Of a stretch of DNA of 64,000 bases, positions 1 to 10,235 are shown piece by piece; the first letter of the stretch is position 1; the number at the start of each line of letters is the position of its first letter. The notes under the pieces are model-generated. The model had not been told where the DNA came from, searched no databases, and was given only the letters and a program-made list of their open reading frames with translations. The position numbers and the translations under genes were made by a program. The stretch is from contig NC_080042.1 in assembly GCF_012489685.1 (NCBI RefSeq), positions 46,428,066 through 46,492,065 of the forward strand. The letters are read 5' to 3'. The DNA is from Lotus japonicus (taxonomy: Eukaryota; Streptophyta; Magnoliopsida; Fabales; Fabaceae).

Positions 1-1
1 A

Positions 2-997
2 GAAAAGGTGTCTACCTTAGAAGAATATTATCTCACTTGTCCAAGCCCTAGGAGATATCCTGGCCCTAGACCTAAACGTCTAGTTGACCCAGATGAACCT
101 ATCTTGGCCAATCCTTTACATGAGGCAGACCCTTTGGCTCAACAAGCTCACCTTGCCCCTGACCAACAAGAGCCTATTCAACCAGAACCTGAACCAGAAC
201 AATCTGTGTCTAACCAATCCTCAGTTAGATCACCCCATCCTCTGGTTGAAACTTCAGAACCTCACCTTGGAACTTCTGAACCAAATGCTCAAATGTTTAA
301 CATTGGCTCTCCACAAGGTGCCTCTGAAGCTCACAGCAGCAATCACCCAGCCTCTCCTGAAACCAACCTCTCTATAATTCCTTACACTCACCTTCGACCC
401 ACATCTCTCTCTGAGTGCATCAATATTTTCTATCATGAAGCCTCTTTGATGCTACGCAATGTGCAAGGTCAGACTGACCTAAGCGAGAATGCTGAACATG
501 TGGCTGAAGAGTGGAACAATCTGAGCACTTGGCTAGTGGCTCAAGTTCCAGTTATGATGCATCTCCTGCATGCAGAGGGAAGTCAGAGGATCGAGGCTGC
601 AAAGCAAAGGTTTGCTAGAAGGGTGGCTCTTCATGAACAAGAACAGAGACATAAGCTACTTGAAGCTATTGAAGAAGCCAAAAGAAAGAAAGAACAAGCA
701 GAAGAAGCTGCACGTCAAGCAGCAGCTCAAGCTGAACAAGCCAGATTAGAGACAGAACGACTTGAAGCTGAGGCTGAAGCTCTTAGATGCCAAGCACTTG
801 CACCCGTAGTTTTTACTCCTGCTGCTTCTGCTTCCACTCCAGCTCCTCACGCTGCTCAGAATGTTCCTTCTAGTTCTACCCAGCCAAACTCGTCCAGACT
901 CGACATTGTGGAACAACGTCTTGACACTCATGAGTCTCTGCTGATTGAAATGAAGCAAATGATGATGGAACTTCTGCGTCGATCTGATAAACCCTAG
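2..997 (+). CDS. Env-like coiled-coil protein of Sirevirus, C-terminal part
   Basis: The frame is open to the window edge, so this is the C-terminal 331 codons of a longer ORF ending at TAG near 995. The N-terminal third is rich in Pro, Gln and Glu. The middle has a helical stretch (about residues 130-200), followed by a long Lys/Glu/Ala/Gln helix with strong coiled-coil character (about 200-265). A low-complexity Ala/Ser/Pro linker and a short second helix ending in a Met-rich segment close the protein. Position after pol and before the 3' LTR matches the extra ORF of SIRE1-like elements, often called env-like. I see no signal peptide or membrane anchor in this part, so a true envelope role is unsupported. 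No internal stops are visible, in contrast to the decayed elements nearby. Confidence 0.7.
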   Translation, partial: EKVSTLEEYYLTCPSPRRYPGPRPKRLVDPDEPILANPLHEADPLAQQAHLAPDQQEPIQPEPEPEQSVSNQSSVRSPHPLVETSEPHLGTSEPNAQMFNIGSPQGASEAHSSNHPASPETNLSIIPYTHLRPTSLSECINIFYHEASLMLRNVQGQTDLSENAEHVAEEWNNLSTWLVAQVPVMMHLLHAEGSQRIEAAKQRFARRVALHEQEQRHKLLEAIEEAKRKKEQAEEAARQAAAQAEQARLETERLEAEAEALRCQALAPVVFTPAASASTPAPHAAQNVPSSSTQPNSSRLDIVEQRLDTHESLLIEMKQMMMELLRRSDKP

Positions 998-1213
998 CTT
1001 TAGGATCTCTTCGTTTTGATTTCTTTTCCTTTATCTATGTTTTATTTCGTTAACCTCATGCTCTTTCTTGTTAATCTTTACTTTGTTCGTTTGTGATTAT
1101 CTATGCATATATATATATATATATCTGACATTATGTTTGCAAATTATTTTTTATTATTATTATTCATCATAAACGCTTTTACATCATACATTTTCCTTCT
1201 TTTTCCTAAAATC

Positions 1214-1606
1214 CTAGAATGGAGGATCCCTCCTCATTCTTCTGCACTCCTGACGCTGCTCTGACCTCTCCTTCTCCAGACGCTCCAGTGCATACTGGAT
1301 GTTGTTGAGATTGACGATCTGCTCATCTCTCTCCAGAATTTCTTCTGAAGTCTTGAGCTTCTTTTCTATGACTTCTTTCTCTTCCAGCAGCTTTAGTTCA
1401 AGCTGGCTGAGTTCTTGCACTTCCTCCACGAAGGCAAGGAATTCCCTCAAGTCTCTCTTCAACTCTGGACGCAGGTCTTCTTCCAGCAGTGTGTTTGTCA
1501 GCTCTGAGATGGTCTTTGTACCCTCTGGATGCCTAATGTTAAGGAACAAGTCCTCCTCAAAGGCCTTCTTTCTCAGCTCTTCTAGTGCTACGATGTATGA
1601 TGCCAT
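1214..1606 (-). CDS. Antisense coiled-coil ORF in the Sirevirus 3' region
   Basis: An uninterrupted 130-codon ORF on the strand opposite to the retrotransposon, between its env-like ORF and the 3' LTR. I chose the ATG at 1606, giving a MASYIVALEELRKKAFEEDL start. The frame is open 16 codons further upstream but has no ATG there. The product is very acidic/basic and almost wholly helical, with heptad-like Leu spacing around residues 60-115 and an Arg-rich C-terminus. A TATA box lies about 50 bases upstream on the same strand, and AT-rich AATAA-like sequence lies just downstream (about 1140-1170). I recognise no domain. Antisense ORFs are known from some other plant LTR elements (for example Ogre and RIRE2 types). 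Function unknown; it could encode an accessory protein or simply reflect an antisense transcript. Confidence 0.55.
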   Translation of the reverse strand: MASYIVALEELRKKAFEEDLFLNIRHPEGTKTISELTNTLLEEDLRPELKRDLREFLAFVEEVQELSQLELKLLEEKEVIEKKLKTSEEILERDEQIVNLNNIQYALERLEKERSEQRQECRRMRRDPPF

Positions 1607-1655
1607 TTTTTTACTGAAAATTGCTCGAGTTGTGAAGCTTACCTCTCTCTCCAAC

Positions 1656-1667
1656 GCTTTATATAGG
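1656..1667 (-). promoter_or_regulatory. TATA box of the antisense ORF
   Basis: On the minus strand this reads CCTATATAAAGC, a near-ideal plant TATA box, about 50-60 bases upstream of the chosen ATG at 1606. The spacing fits a short 5' leader. It lies inside the retrotransposon and points away from the element's own transcription. Confidence 0.5.
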
Positions 1668-1852
1668 CTTCACTTTCTCTCTGAAAGTTAATGCTCCTAC
1701 AGTTTCTCGAGGTTAAGTTCTTGGTAACTGACCCTCCTCTTTACTCCCTTGGCCGGTGGTAAACGTTCTTATCTTGCATTAACTCTTCTATTTATTTCGC
1801 CTAACTCTGATTCATGCATCGTTTTCATTTTCTTTAAACTTAGACCTTCTCT

Positions 1853-2405
1853 AAGGGGGAGTACCTTGTACTTCAAGCTAAGTTTTTCACACCCCAAGCT
1901 TTTTGCTTATGACAAAAAGGGGGGGTAAACCCAGTTTTTGATGTGTAAGATGTGTTAGTGTGATTTATTTTTCTTTTGGAGAATTTAAGAGTTCCACCTT
2001 TATGACCATAGATGTGTCACTGGGCAAATACAAGGAATACATTTCACTTCTTCTGAAGTGATTCTTATTCGACTCTGATACCCAAGACTCTGATACCTTG
2101 TCCGTGACTCTGATTACTTATGCGCTCTGATTACTCTATTTTCATCTATGTCATAACTGTTTCACTCTGAACTCTTATATCATTTAGCTCAGAATCTAGA
2201 CTTTACTAATGTTTTCATCAAGTATTAGATTCAGGGGGAGCTAAGCTCAGAATCAAGCAGTGACTTGAATTCAGAATGAGCAAGATAAACTATTCACATC
2301 AGGATAAGTCTTATTCTATATCTCTAAACTCTGAGTGAATTTAGTTTAATGTTTAAGAATTGTTCATCAAAAATCTTAGTTTTGTCATCATCAAAAAGGG
2401 GGAGA
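1853..2405 (+). promoter_or_regulatory. Multiple polypurine tracts upstream of the 3' LTR
   Basis: Four purine-rich tracts with a run of five or more G are spaced along this stretch: about 1853-1862, 1911-1925, 2233-2240 and 2393-2405. The last abuts the LTR and is the expected plus-strand primer. Multiple PPTs before the 3' LTR are a described hallmark of Sireviruses. Confidence 0.7.
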
Positions 2406-2406
2406 T

Positions 2407-3614
2407 TGTAAGATCAAGTTTTGATCTAGTTGTACAACTCTATGTTTTGATGATTACAAGTTAACCTTTTGATATGAACAATTGTGGTACTCTAACGTGT
2501 TTTTCTGAGTGTGCTATTTACAGGCTCTGACCTCAACTCAATCTCACACAAATCAGAAGCACTGTGTTAAAGAGCGACCCAAGCAACGCTTTCGCATTCA
2601 CCATGTTCAGTATGAACAGTGGAAAAGCTTCAGAAGTTCTGAAGTTATACAAACTCTGATGTGGACTCAGTCACTAGAAGTTCTGAAGATCCAGAAAGTC
2701 TGATAACCAAGAAACACTGAAGGCTCAGATATTCTGATGGTGTAGAAGACTCTGAAGATCCAGAAGCTGATTAGTGAAATTCTGATGTCCAGAAGCAAGA
2801 TACTCTGAAGACCATGTACTTCCCTCTGAGTTCAGAATCAGAAGAAACAATGGTCAGAGGATCTGGGCTTTCCCTCTGACTCTGATCAACCGGCTTCACA
2901 AGTTCCAACATGAAGCTTTCTCCTGATCAGAAGTCTCCTAGGTTTAAAGGTCAAGTCGCTATCCAAGTACAAAAGCAACTGTACCTTCCTGACGACCTAC
3001 CTAACAGTCTCAGACATAGCAGAAGCTGGATTTTCCAGAATTGCCCTCCAACGGTAGCATTTCCCATGCAACGCTCAACCCTAATCCTTGGAGTATATAA
3101 AGAGGCTGAAGACTGAAAGAAGCGGCCAGAAGCATTCATATACGCGCAAGACAAATTCAAATTCTTCTAAGCTTTCTTTCATCTGAAATTCATTGAGTTT
3201 ACTATTAGCTTTTTAGAAGCAAATCTCTTGTAAACAATTCTTTGATAAACAGTTTGTTTAGTTCCTTTAGGAGATCAAGGTTGATCGGATCCTAGAGAAG
3301 ACTAAGAGAGTGAATCTTAGTGTGAGCTAAGTCAGTGTAATTGTTAGTCACTTGTAGGTTTCAAGTGCAGTTGTAACTCTTACCTGATTAGTGGATTGCC
3401 TTCATTCTAAGAAGGAAGAAATCACCTTAACGGGTGCACTGGAGTAGCTTGAGTGATTTATCAAGTGAACCAGGATAAAATCCTTGTGTGCTTTTCTATC
3501 TCTTATCTTTAGCACTTAAGTTCTCGAAAGATCTGTCAAAATCTTTAAGGTGGAAGCTTTATCTTGAAAACGTTATTCAAACCCCCCCCTTTTCTACCGT
3601 TTTTCATACCTTCA
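2407..3614 (+). repeat. 3' LTR of the left Sirevirus (about 1.2 kb)
   Basis: Begins TGTAAGATCAAG directly after the last polypurine tract and ends with a C-run-rich tail and CA at 3614. The start and the run of C about 35 bases from the end match the SIRE1-type LTR pattern. A promoter-like TATA segment (GGAGTATATAAAG) lies near 3090-3102. The segment contains only short, non-significant frames. Confidence 0.85.
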
Positions 3615-4285
3615 AGCAATACTCTTATTCTTCTTTTCAGACTTCCCACTCAGTTTCAACTCAAATGTCTGCAAAGAGCCAATAAGTTCATCAACCTTCA
3701 TGTTCTCAATGACTTGAGCCTCCTCAATCGCAGTGACTTTCATAGCAAATTTCTGAGGAAGTGATCTCAAGATCTTCCTTACAAGCTTCTCATCTGACAT
3801 AGGTTCTCCCAAAGCAAATGAAGCATTAGACAAGTCACGGACACGCATGTGGAATTCTGAGATAGTCTCTTCTTCAGTCATCATCAAATTTTCAAATTGA
3901 GTAGTGAGCATCTGAAGTCTTGACATCCTTACTCGAGTAGTTCCTTCATGTGCAGTCTTCAAGTATCCTTTGCCACAGTACACGTATTGATCAGCCTAAA
4001 CATATTCTTGTCAACTCCATTAGAGATAGCATTTAGAGCCTTTGAGTTTCCAAGAGCAGCTTCATCTTCAACACTGGTCCATTCCTCTTCAGGTTTTTCC
4101 AAAACAGTAGTAGAGGGGCCTTCAACCTCAGCCTTAGTGGGGTGCTTCCAACCCTTGACAATAGCTTTCCAAGTCTTGTTGTCAATTGACTTGAGAAAGG
4201 TTGTCATGCGAACCTACCAGTAGTCATAGTTAGTACCATCCAGAATGGGTGGCCTATTGACTGATCCTCCCTCCTTGTTATCCAT
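3615..4285 (-). pseudogene. Sirevirus gag fragment, decayed
   Basis: Starts at an ATG at 4285 with MDNKEGGSVNRPPILDGTNY, the typical Sirevirus Gag N-terminus. It continues through the UBN2-type gag domain, with conserved blocks for NKTWKAIVKGW, MFRLINTCTVAKD and MSDEKLVRKILRSLP. An in-frame TAG follows DYW near 4220. A small deletion near 3950-3965 removes the usual AWEIL block and shifts the frame. The gene is then cut at 3614 by the left Sirevirus, so the zinc-finger part and all of pol are missing. It parallels the gag at 50985-51611. It cannot make a functional Gag. Confidence 0.8.
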
Positions 4286-4350
4286 GAGAACTTGAATAAA
4301 ACTCCCTGGAGCTCACCCAACCAGAACAGGGTGCCTGCTCTGATGCCAAT

Positions 4351-5229
4351 TGTAATTCAGGTTCCTTGTAGTACGAATGTCCTGCACTATGCTAGGACAA
4401 TAGGTTCGACAATCACTTAACAGTAAAAACATAACTTAAACCACAAACAACAAAACACAAGAATTGTTAACCCAGTTCAGTGAAATACTTTCACCTACGT
4501 CTGGAGGGTTTGCACCCAAAGAAAGGAAATCCACTATCTCAAGAATCAGGAATTACAGACACTCATGAACACAACAGTTCATAGTTCACTTCCTAATTTA
4601 CCCAGTGTATTTCTACTTAGAATCTCAACTTAAGTATGAGAGCCCCTCTCACTTTCTCTCAATCACCGCCACAGTGATTGGTGAATACAACGAACAATCA
4701 GAGTTTGAATGTAATCAAACACACAGAACCCTTCTTTGCTTTATAGAATCAATGAGCAAAGATGATTCACAACTAACAAAGGACAAAGCACAAACACAAA
4801 TCCTAAAACACTTGATCTCTCTCTCTTTTAGCTTCGGTAGTCTTCATGTTTTAGGTCTTCATCCTTTTATAGACTTCAGCAGCGGTAGCATGAGCTCTAG
4901 GGTTAGCATGGGCTGAAGTAACAGATTGCAGCAACAACAAATCAAAACGCAATCTTGATAGATTCGGTTTACTTATTGCACAAGTAAAGATAGAAACCAA
5001 TCTTTTAACAAAGATTGTTTCAACAAATAACAAGCCATAATTAAAACCCTTATGGAAAAGCTACTTGCTCCTCAAGTAACTCAAAAACATATCTTCAGTA
5101 AATCTTCAGAGGGCCCACAACAGAAACTCTAGCTAAGGACTGATGCCCTAGCTTCATGAGGTCAGATGCCACGGCATCTGCTTCGACAATCAGTTGTTTT
5201 GACAAAATGCAAGGCAACATGTACCAACA
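4351..5229 (-). repeat. LTR of the Sirevirus remnant (5' LTR)
   Basis: On the plus strand it starts with TG at 4351, just beyond an antisense primer-binding site (GCTCTGATGCCAAT, about 4337-4350), and ends with CA at 5229. Length is 879 bp, against 872 bp for the related LTR at 40981-41852, and long stretches align. The primer site pairs with the 3' end of initiator tRNA-Met with one change. Confidence 0.75.
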
Positions 5230-5801
5230 ATAAGAAGCATGGTAGCATGCAACATGCTAAAATACAGGAAAAAACTCTTATTTGTTATGTTTGTGGTAAG
5301 AATGGACATAAAGCTTATCAATGCACTATTCGCAAAGATGCCAAGGAAAAATATGATGGTCAATCTTCAAAACCACAAGCAAACCTAGCTGAAGATGAAG
5401 AAATCATTATTGCAATCGTGGTAGAAGCCGATTTGGTGAACAACATAACTAAGTGGGTCCTAGACACAGGAGCAACTAGACACATTTGTGCAACCAAAGA
5501 ATTGTTCCAAGAATTTGAAGAAGCAACTGATGGTGGCATAGTTTACATGGGTAACTCTGCAATTGCTGGAGTATGCGGTAAAGGAAAAATTCTACTCAAA
5601 ATAACATTTGAAAAAACTTTAGCTTTAACTAATGTGCTCTATGTGCCATCCATGCGTAGAAATTTGGTTTCGGGGGCTTTACTTAATAAAGCAGGACTAA
5701 AAATTGTGCTTCAGTCCGAGAAAATTGTTATCACAAAAAATGGGGAATTTGTGGGAAAAGGTTATTTGAATGGTGGCCTGTTTGTTGTAAACGCCATTTA
5801 G
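5230..5801 (+). pseudogene. Copia Gag zinc knuckle plus aspartic protease, truncated
   Basis: From about 5230 the open frame encodes the end of Gag with a CCHC zinc knuckle (CYVCGKNGHKAYQC). A copia protease follows, with the catalytic WVLDTGATRHIC motif and the downstream block NVLYVPSMRRNLVSG. The ORF ends at TAG 5799-5801 right after GYLNGGLFVVNAI, where intact elements continue into the GAG-pre-integrase and integrase domains. The frame is also open upstream (5166-5229), but that part is antisense LTR sequence of the inserted Sirevirus, so the true gag start is lost. The reading frame has no internal stops. Confidence 0.75.
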
Positions 5802-5838
5802 ACGAATATTAATGCTTTTCTGGTTTGTTTTGTTGGAG

Positions 5839-6240
5839 GTGCTATTGAGAAGCACTAATATGTCTATGAATAAGTGCTTTTGAGAAGCACTTGATGTGGT
5901 TATTGAGAAACATTGTCATTAAATTTGTTAGTGCTATTGAGAAGCATTTATGTATCCATGGAGAAGTGCTTTTGAGACGCACTTAATGGTTTTGTTGAGA
6001 TACACTCATTTAACATGTTGGTGCTACTGAAAAGCACTTGTGTATCTAGATAAAGTGCTTTTGAGACGCACTTGATGAAGTTGAAGAGATACATAGCCAT
6101 TTTGGTGGTGCTATATATTGAGAAGCACTTGATGTATCGATGAGAAAGTGCTTTTGAGACGCACTTGATATATTATTATAAATAAATTTTATTCACAGTT
6201 ATGAAAGTGCTTTGTGAGACGCACTTATATGCTAGTGTGA
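5839..6240 (+). repeat. About 90-bp minisatellite with internal palindromes
   Basis: Four-plus degenerate units start near 5839, 5931, 6021 and 6108, so the period is about 87-92 bases. Each unit contains AAGTGCTTTTGAGAAGCACT or its GAGACGCAC variant, a short inverted repeat (AAGTGCTT/AAGCACTT) with a small loop. The array lies between the protease ORF and the 3' LTR and has no open frame. Confidence 0.7.
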
Positions 6241-6579
6241 CGCATTTAAAATTTACGTGAATAAATATGTGAGTGAGATGGTAAAAGCTGCTATCTATGA
6301 AAGACTTGGGCGATCTTTCTAAAACGCTCACATGTATTCCAAGGTTCGGAAGATGACTTTAATATTCTATCGCGGAGTCTCTACATCTTAAAGTTATGGT
6401 GTGTGTAGTGGAGGTTCCAACAAAGTGAAACTAGTTCAAGATTCGTTCACTTTTTTGACAAACGTTGTTGCCTCACTTCACTACGTGTTAATTCAATCAT
6501 TTGGACATTAACCCTTAAGCACAAAAATTAACTTTCTTTGATAAAAAAAATTCCAATAATTTGATTGCCATTGGGGGAT

Positions 6580-7099
6580 TGTTAGGATTAATGGCACTCA
6601 ATTATATTTTCAGTTATCCTATCAAAATCTTTACAGCTTTAATTATATAACCGTTTTCTTCCTTCCTTAATTATTGGATTATTACACCGTTGGATATTCA
6701 AAGGACTTTTAAGCTGAAATATACAATTCACATCAGTTTGATTTCTAGTGTTCAATTGTTTATGGCCTCTTTGACCACACACTTATGAGTATTCAATGGA
6801 AAAGCAACAGAGGGAAGGAAAATGAGAATTCTTGCTTTCTATATAAGAAGAAGAGGCCGTGAACAATGATAAAAGACAACAAAAGGAAAAATAAAATATT
6901 TCTTCCTCTCCTTTAGTGGTTCTGAGCATTGTTGTAGAGACTCCAACACTTTTAGGTTATGAGTGCACAGTACCTTAAATGTGGTTGTGTTAACCTTGGG
7001 GAGCAAACCCTGCACTGGATTGCATCGAGGTCAGCCGAAATTTTTGCTTTCAAGGCAGTGGTTCTTCCACGACGCAACCTTCATTCTATTTTTCCAACA
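6580..7099 (+). repeat. 3' LTR of the copia fragment
   Basis: Follows the PPT TTGGGGGAT and starts TGTTAGGATTAATGG; the proposed end is CA at 7099 (CCAACA). A TATA box (TCTATATAAG, 6838-6847) is well placed for a U3 promoter. The 5' end is firm; the 3' end is inferred because no partner LTR is in the window. Confidence 0.6.
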
Positions 7100-7216
7100 T
7101 AATATTGTCGTTTGGATGACAATGAGTCTCAGATCCAGAGAGTACCTGCACAAAATAGAAATTATGGGTAGGGTAAAAACCCATTAGATGAAAATGAATA
7201 ATTATTTGCAAAACCG

Positions 7217-10200
7217 ACACATATTATTATTATTATTTTTATTTTATTTTATTTTATTTTTGAAAATGAAAATTGTATTAATAATGAAAATCATGAGGAA
7301 AAAGAACTCATGGCCAAGTACAACAGACAACCAGCAAAGCAAAAGAAACTAATGACACCAAGAGATAGGCCACACAAAATGGTATAACAAAATCTTAGGG
7401 GAGAGCCTCATAAAAACCTTGCTAGGAAAACCCAATGGGAAAAAACCAAGCAAGGAAAAAGAGTACCCCACCCCGAAGAAACCAAATTTGTGATATCCAC
7501 AATTAAACAAGAACCAAAAACACCGAATACATTGCCCCGTTCTGCTCCTACCCACATTCCAAACGTCCAAACAACAGCAACAAATTAGTACCACACCAGC
7601 AAAGCATAACTATCTTCACATACCATATTTGTACCAACAAAATCTCCCTTTCACCCAAAATCAATTTCAACTATGACCCATGAAATATCAAACCAGCACA
7701 CACTACTTGAGGTCATGTTGCATTAGATAAAACACAACACCCGTTGCTGTCCAAAATCAATAGCATCTTCGACGCCTATCCACAATACCACTTAAATGCT
7801 GCATAAAAATCCTCCTCCCATCCACTTAAAGTCCTTGCATAAAACCGCTGCAAAAAATCCCCATAATGCAAGACTCAAAGCACCATCTGCACTATATCTA
7901 AGAACATACGTTCAGACTCAAAAAAATTAAAGCCTCAAGCATTCATGCATCAGTAGCCCAACACCTCCCCTTATGAGCAACATCTCGACATTAATAAATC
8001 AAGACATATGCATAAGCCCGCTCCTATTTCAAATAGCCAAAGACCAAGCATGTCACCTGAAATGAGGATGATTTTGTCGTATTTGAGCCTCTAAACCTCT
8101 AAGCATCAAGACTTCAGACCCTCTTGGCTTCAAACTTAGCTTCTTCCCCAAAAGCCACGTTCGTTGTGCACGAGTCGACACTCCGTCCTCCCCCGGAACA
8201 GGTTCCAAAAAATCATCTGGCAGAGGTTTTGGCTTGTTCTTACTACCTTTTGGACGTCCCTGTTGAGAGCTTTTCTGTGAAGAACTTGTTAGCGGGGTAG
8301 ACACAACAACTGGCGACCCAGAAGCAGGAGTTTCTTCACAAACAGGGAACAAACGTTGTTGTTGTACCACTGTTGCAAGGCGTGAATTGCTCACAAGAGA
8401 AGGGAAAAAATATGCAAATGTGTCTTGTCTAACAATTTGATGAGGAGAAGTGTGAACAAAAACCTGGGAATCGTCACTTTGATGATGGTTGTGAAGCTCG
8501 TTAAATGGCAAATTAGAAAAAACCAAACGCGGCTCCCCCTGATTAAAGCAAAACGTGTTTTGATTAGGAGAAAATAAACACGTCCCTCCACCTGGCTAAT
8601 GATGGAAATTACGTGAGTCCCATATATAATAATAAGGCTGCCCAAAATAATTTGATTTCAAAAATAAATCTTGTGCATTAAAGGAATATCGTGTAACAAC
8701 TTATTTTTTAGCACAATTCGTGGCAGGATTCTGTTTCTGTTTACTCAATATTTGAATTTCCTCCTCTGATTTCTCCTGGGCCCTCAAAGATTTTTTCCAA
8801 TCCTTAATTTCCTCCACTCAATATCCTGAATCAATTAAAACTTGTAACTGATTCCCTTCTTCCTCTCCTAACGTTTCGTTATTCACGTTAGAATTCAAAT
8901 TTTGAAACTTTGCTGGTGATGTTAACGTGAAAGGCTCCTCCACCATCAAACACTCCGGCTAACTACCAGAAACCACCACCGGCGATAGTAAGGGCTGAAA
9001 CGGTTCCCCTAAAAATTCATTACCCTGTAACTGCTCAATCAGAAGCTGATCGGTGCCCGCTCCCAATAATTCCGCTGGGATTTCCTCCTGCACTGTCTCC
9101 GGCGTGGAAACCTCCACCATCTCATCCTCATAAGGCTCTGGTTCTGTCGTCTCTTCACTATCGGAATCTGAAACGTCCGACTTTGTCCACGGATTCAACC
9201 GCTGTTGACGAAAACCTAGATAACATCCTTGAGCATGATCAGGCTCCACTACCACCGTAACCATCTCACCATCCAGCAAAATTGAAATCTCCCGCGCCGC
9301 CACTAGAGGTCCCGGGGCATCAACGAGAACACGTGCCCCATCAAACCGGGCTTGAGACGATGTCGGATTATCCAGGCACACCAGCCTCGAAAAGGTGCTC
9401 ACAACCGCATCAAAGAACTCATAAGACCACGCATAGACTGGCACCCGATGCACCTTGAGCCAGACTAAAGAACTTCGCGAACGCGTCTGTCGTGTGCACG
9501 GTGTAATCACCATGAACTTCTGTTTCAAGAACTCCTTCCCTTCCTGCAATACCACCCTCATGTCAGCTGCAGATTGGAACTCTAACAAAACTTCTCTAGC
9601 ACCCAGTGGCTTCACACGAATCGCAAAGGATTGGAATTCATTTACAAATGCTTGTAGCAGCTCAATGGTATAAACCTCTCGCACAATACCCTCAGCACAA
9701 CAATCCATCCTATCTTTTAACTCTTGAGAGGTATTATGAATCATATCCTGCGTCGCCACTGACTTATGAGTGTGGCCTGCCACCTTCACTTCTTCATGTG
9801 CTCCCCCTTGCTTAGGTCGCCATTCCCATTCTGGAGACCTCGTAGGAAACTTCGCCTGCCACACCTTCTTGGGAGTGCTTCGTGATTCATACCTCACCTT
9901 ATTGACCTGCAACACAGATTGCAAGACAAAAGCACCATCCATACACCGTACCGCTGCCACAACATCTCGTTCCTGCTCGAATCTGACAAAAGCAAAACGT
10001 GATCGCCGGCCTGGCTTTCGTCGCGTTGGCAAATAGACGCTAGCCACTGTGCCAAAACGTCTGAATACATTCCTTATCTGGTGATAGGTGACAACATCCT
10101 CAATGCCATCAATAAACACCGCAAAACCATTCCTCTGCCACCGGCGGTCCGCCGGCGACACCCCCCAGATTGCATTTGTGTTGTTTATTGTTGACAGACG

Positions 10201-10224
10201 ATTATTATTATTATTATTACACAT
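7217..10224 (-). mobile_element. L1-type LINE with ORF1 only (no ORF2)
   Basis: On the minus strand this reads: an RRM-type ORF1 (10224 to 8053), about 800 bases of non-coding 3' sequence, then an A-rich tail of AAAAT/AAT units (about 7262 to 7217). The end of the 3' region resembles plant LINE 3' ends (a TTAATACAATTTTC-like run before the tail). No endonuclease or reverse transcriptase frame is present between ORF1 and the tail. I could not define target duplications with confidence. RRM-bearing ORF1 proteins are known from plant BNR-type LINEs. Assignment to a LINE rather than a host RRM gene is an inference. Confidence 0.6.
8053..10224 (-). pseudogene. LINE ORF1 with RRM domain, four in-frame stops
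   Basis: From ATG 10224 the frame runs about 724 codons in one phase but is broken by TAG at 8959, TGA at 8818, TAA at 8701 and TAG at 8596. The first 421 codons are open. They contain an RRM (about residues 30-110) with RNP2-like VFIDGI and RNP1-like RSRFAFVRF, a middle domain resembling the DUF4283 region of plant retroelement proteins, and an acidic Ser/Glu-rich tail. After the stops the same frame carries an AT-hook-like GRPKGSKNKP and a short basic end. The N-terminal (AAT)n-encoded Asn run may be flanking microsatellite rather than original coding sequence. The protein would bind RNA/DNA in a LINE particle; it is now a pseudogene. Confidence 0.65.
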
Positions 10225-10235
10225 TTGCAAATATA

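Larger units (their letters stand above)
1..3614 (+). mobile_element. Sirevirus-type Ty1/copia retrotransposon, 3' part
   Basis: This is the 3' end of a SIRE1-like element cut by the left window edge. In order it shows the C-terminal part of an env-like ORF, an antisense ORF, several polypurine tracts and a complete 3' LTR. It stops at 3614 with CA, directly against a minus-strand copia gag that it interrupts, so it is the youngest layer of a three-deep nest. The 5-bp target copy on this side should be AGCAA (3615-3619); its partner lies outside the window. The family assignment rests on the LTR start and end, the PPT multiplicity and the coiled-coil env-like product. Confidence 0.85.
3615..5229 (-). 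mobile_element. Sirevirus remnant: 5' LTR, primer site and gag
   Basis: Read on the minus strand, this holds an 879-bp LTR, a primer-binding site and the start of gag, after which the element is cut by the left Sirevirus insertion. On its other side it interrupts a plus-strand copia gag at 5229/5230. It is closely related to the large Sirevirus at 41-52 kb: gag start, primer site and LTR ends align by eye. Confidence 0.8.
5230..7099 (+). mobile_element. Copia fragment with Gag-protease, minisatellite and 3' LTR
   Basis: A plus-strand copia piece whose 5' part was removed or displaced by the Sirevirus remnant. It has the zinc knuckle and protease, then about 780 bases of non-coding sequence with a 90-bp tandem repeat, a PPT (GGGGGAT) and a 3' LTR. 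Integrase, RT and RNase H are absent. It is therefore either a non-autonomous derivative or an internal-deletion copy. Confidence 0.65.

Noticed and set aside
8..997. A viral envelope glycoprotein
   Set aside because: No signal peptide, membrane anchor or Cys pattern is visible in this part; only coiled coil. The term env-like is positional.
7217..10231. Target duplication ATTTGCAAA at both sides of the LINE
   Set aside because: The left copy (about 7203) does not abut the tail and the right copy overlaps the ORF start region; both sites are AT-rich, so chance cannot be excluded.
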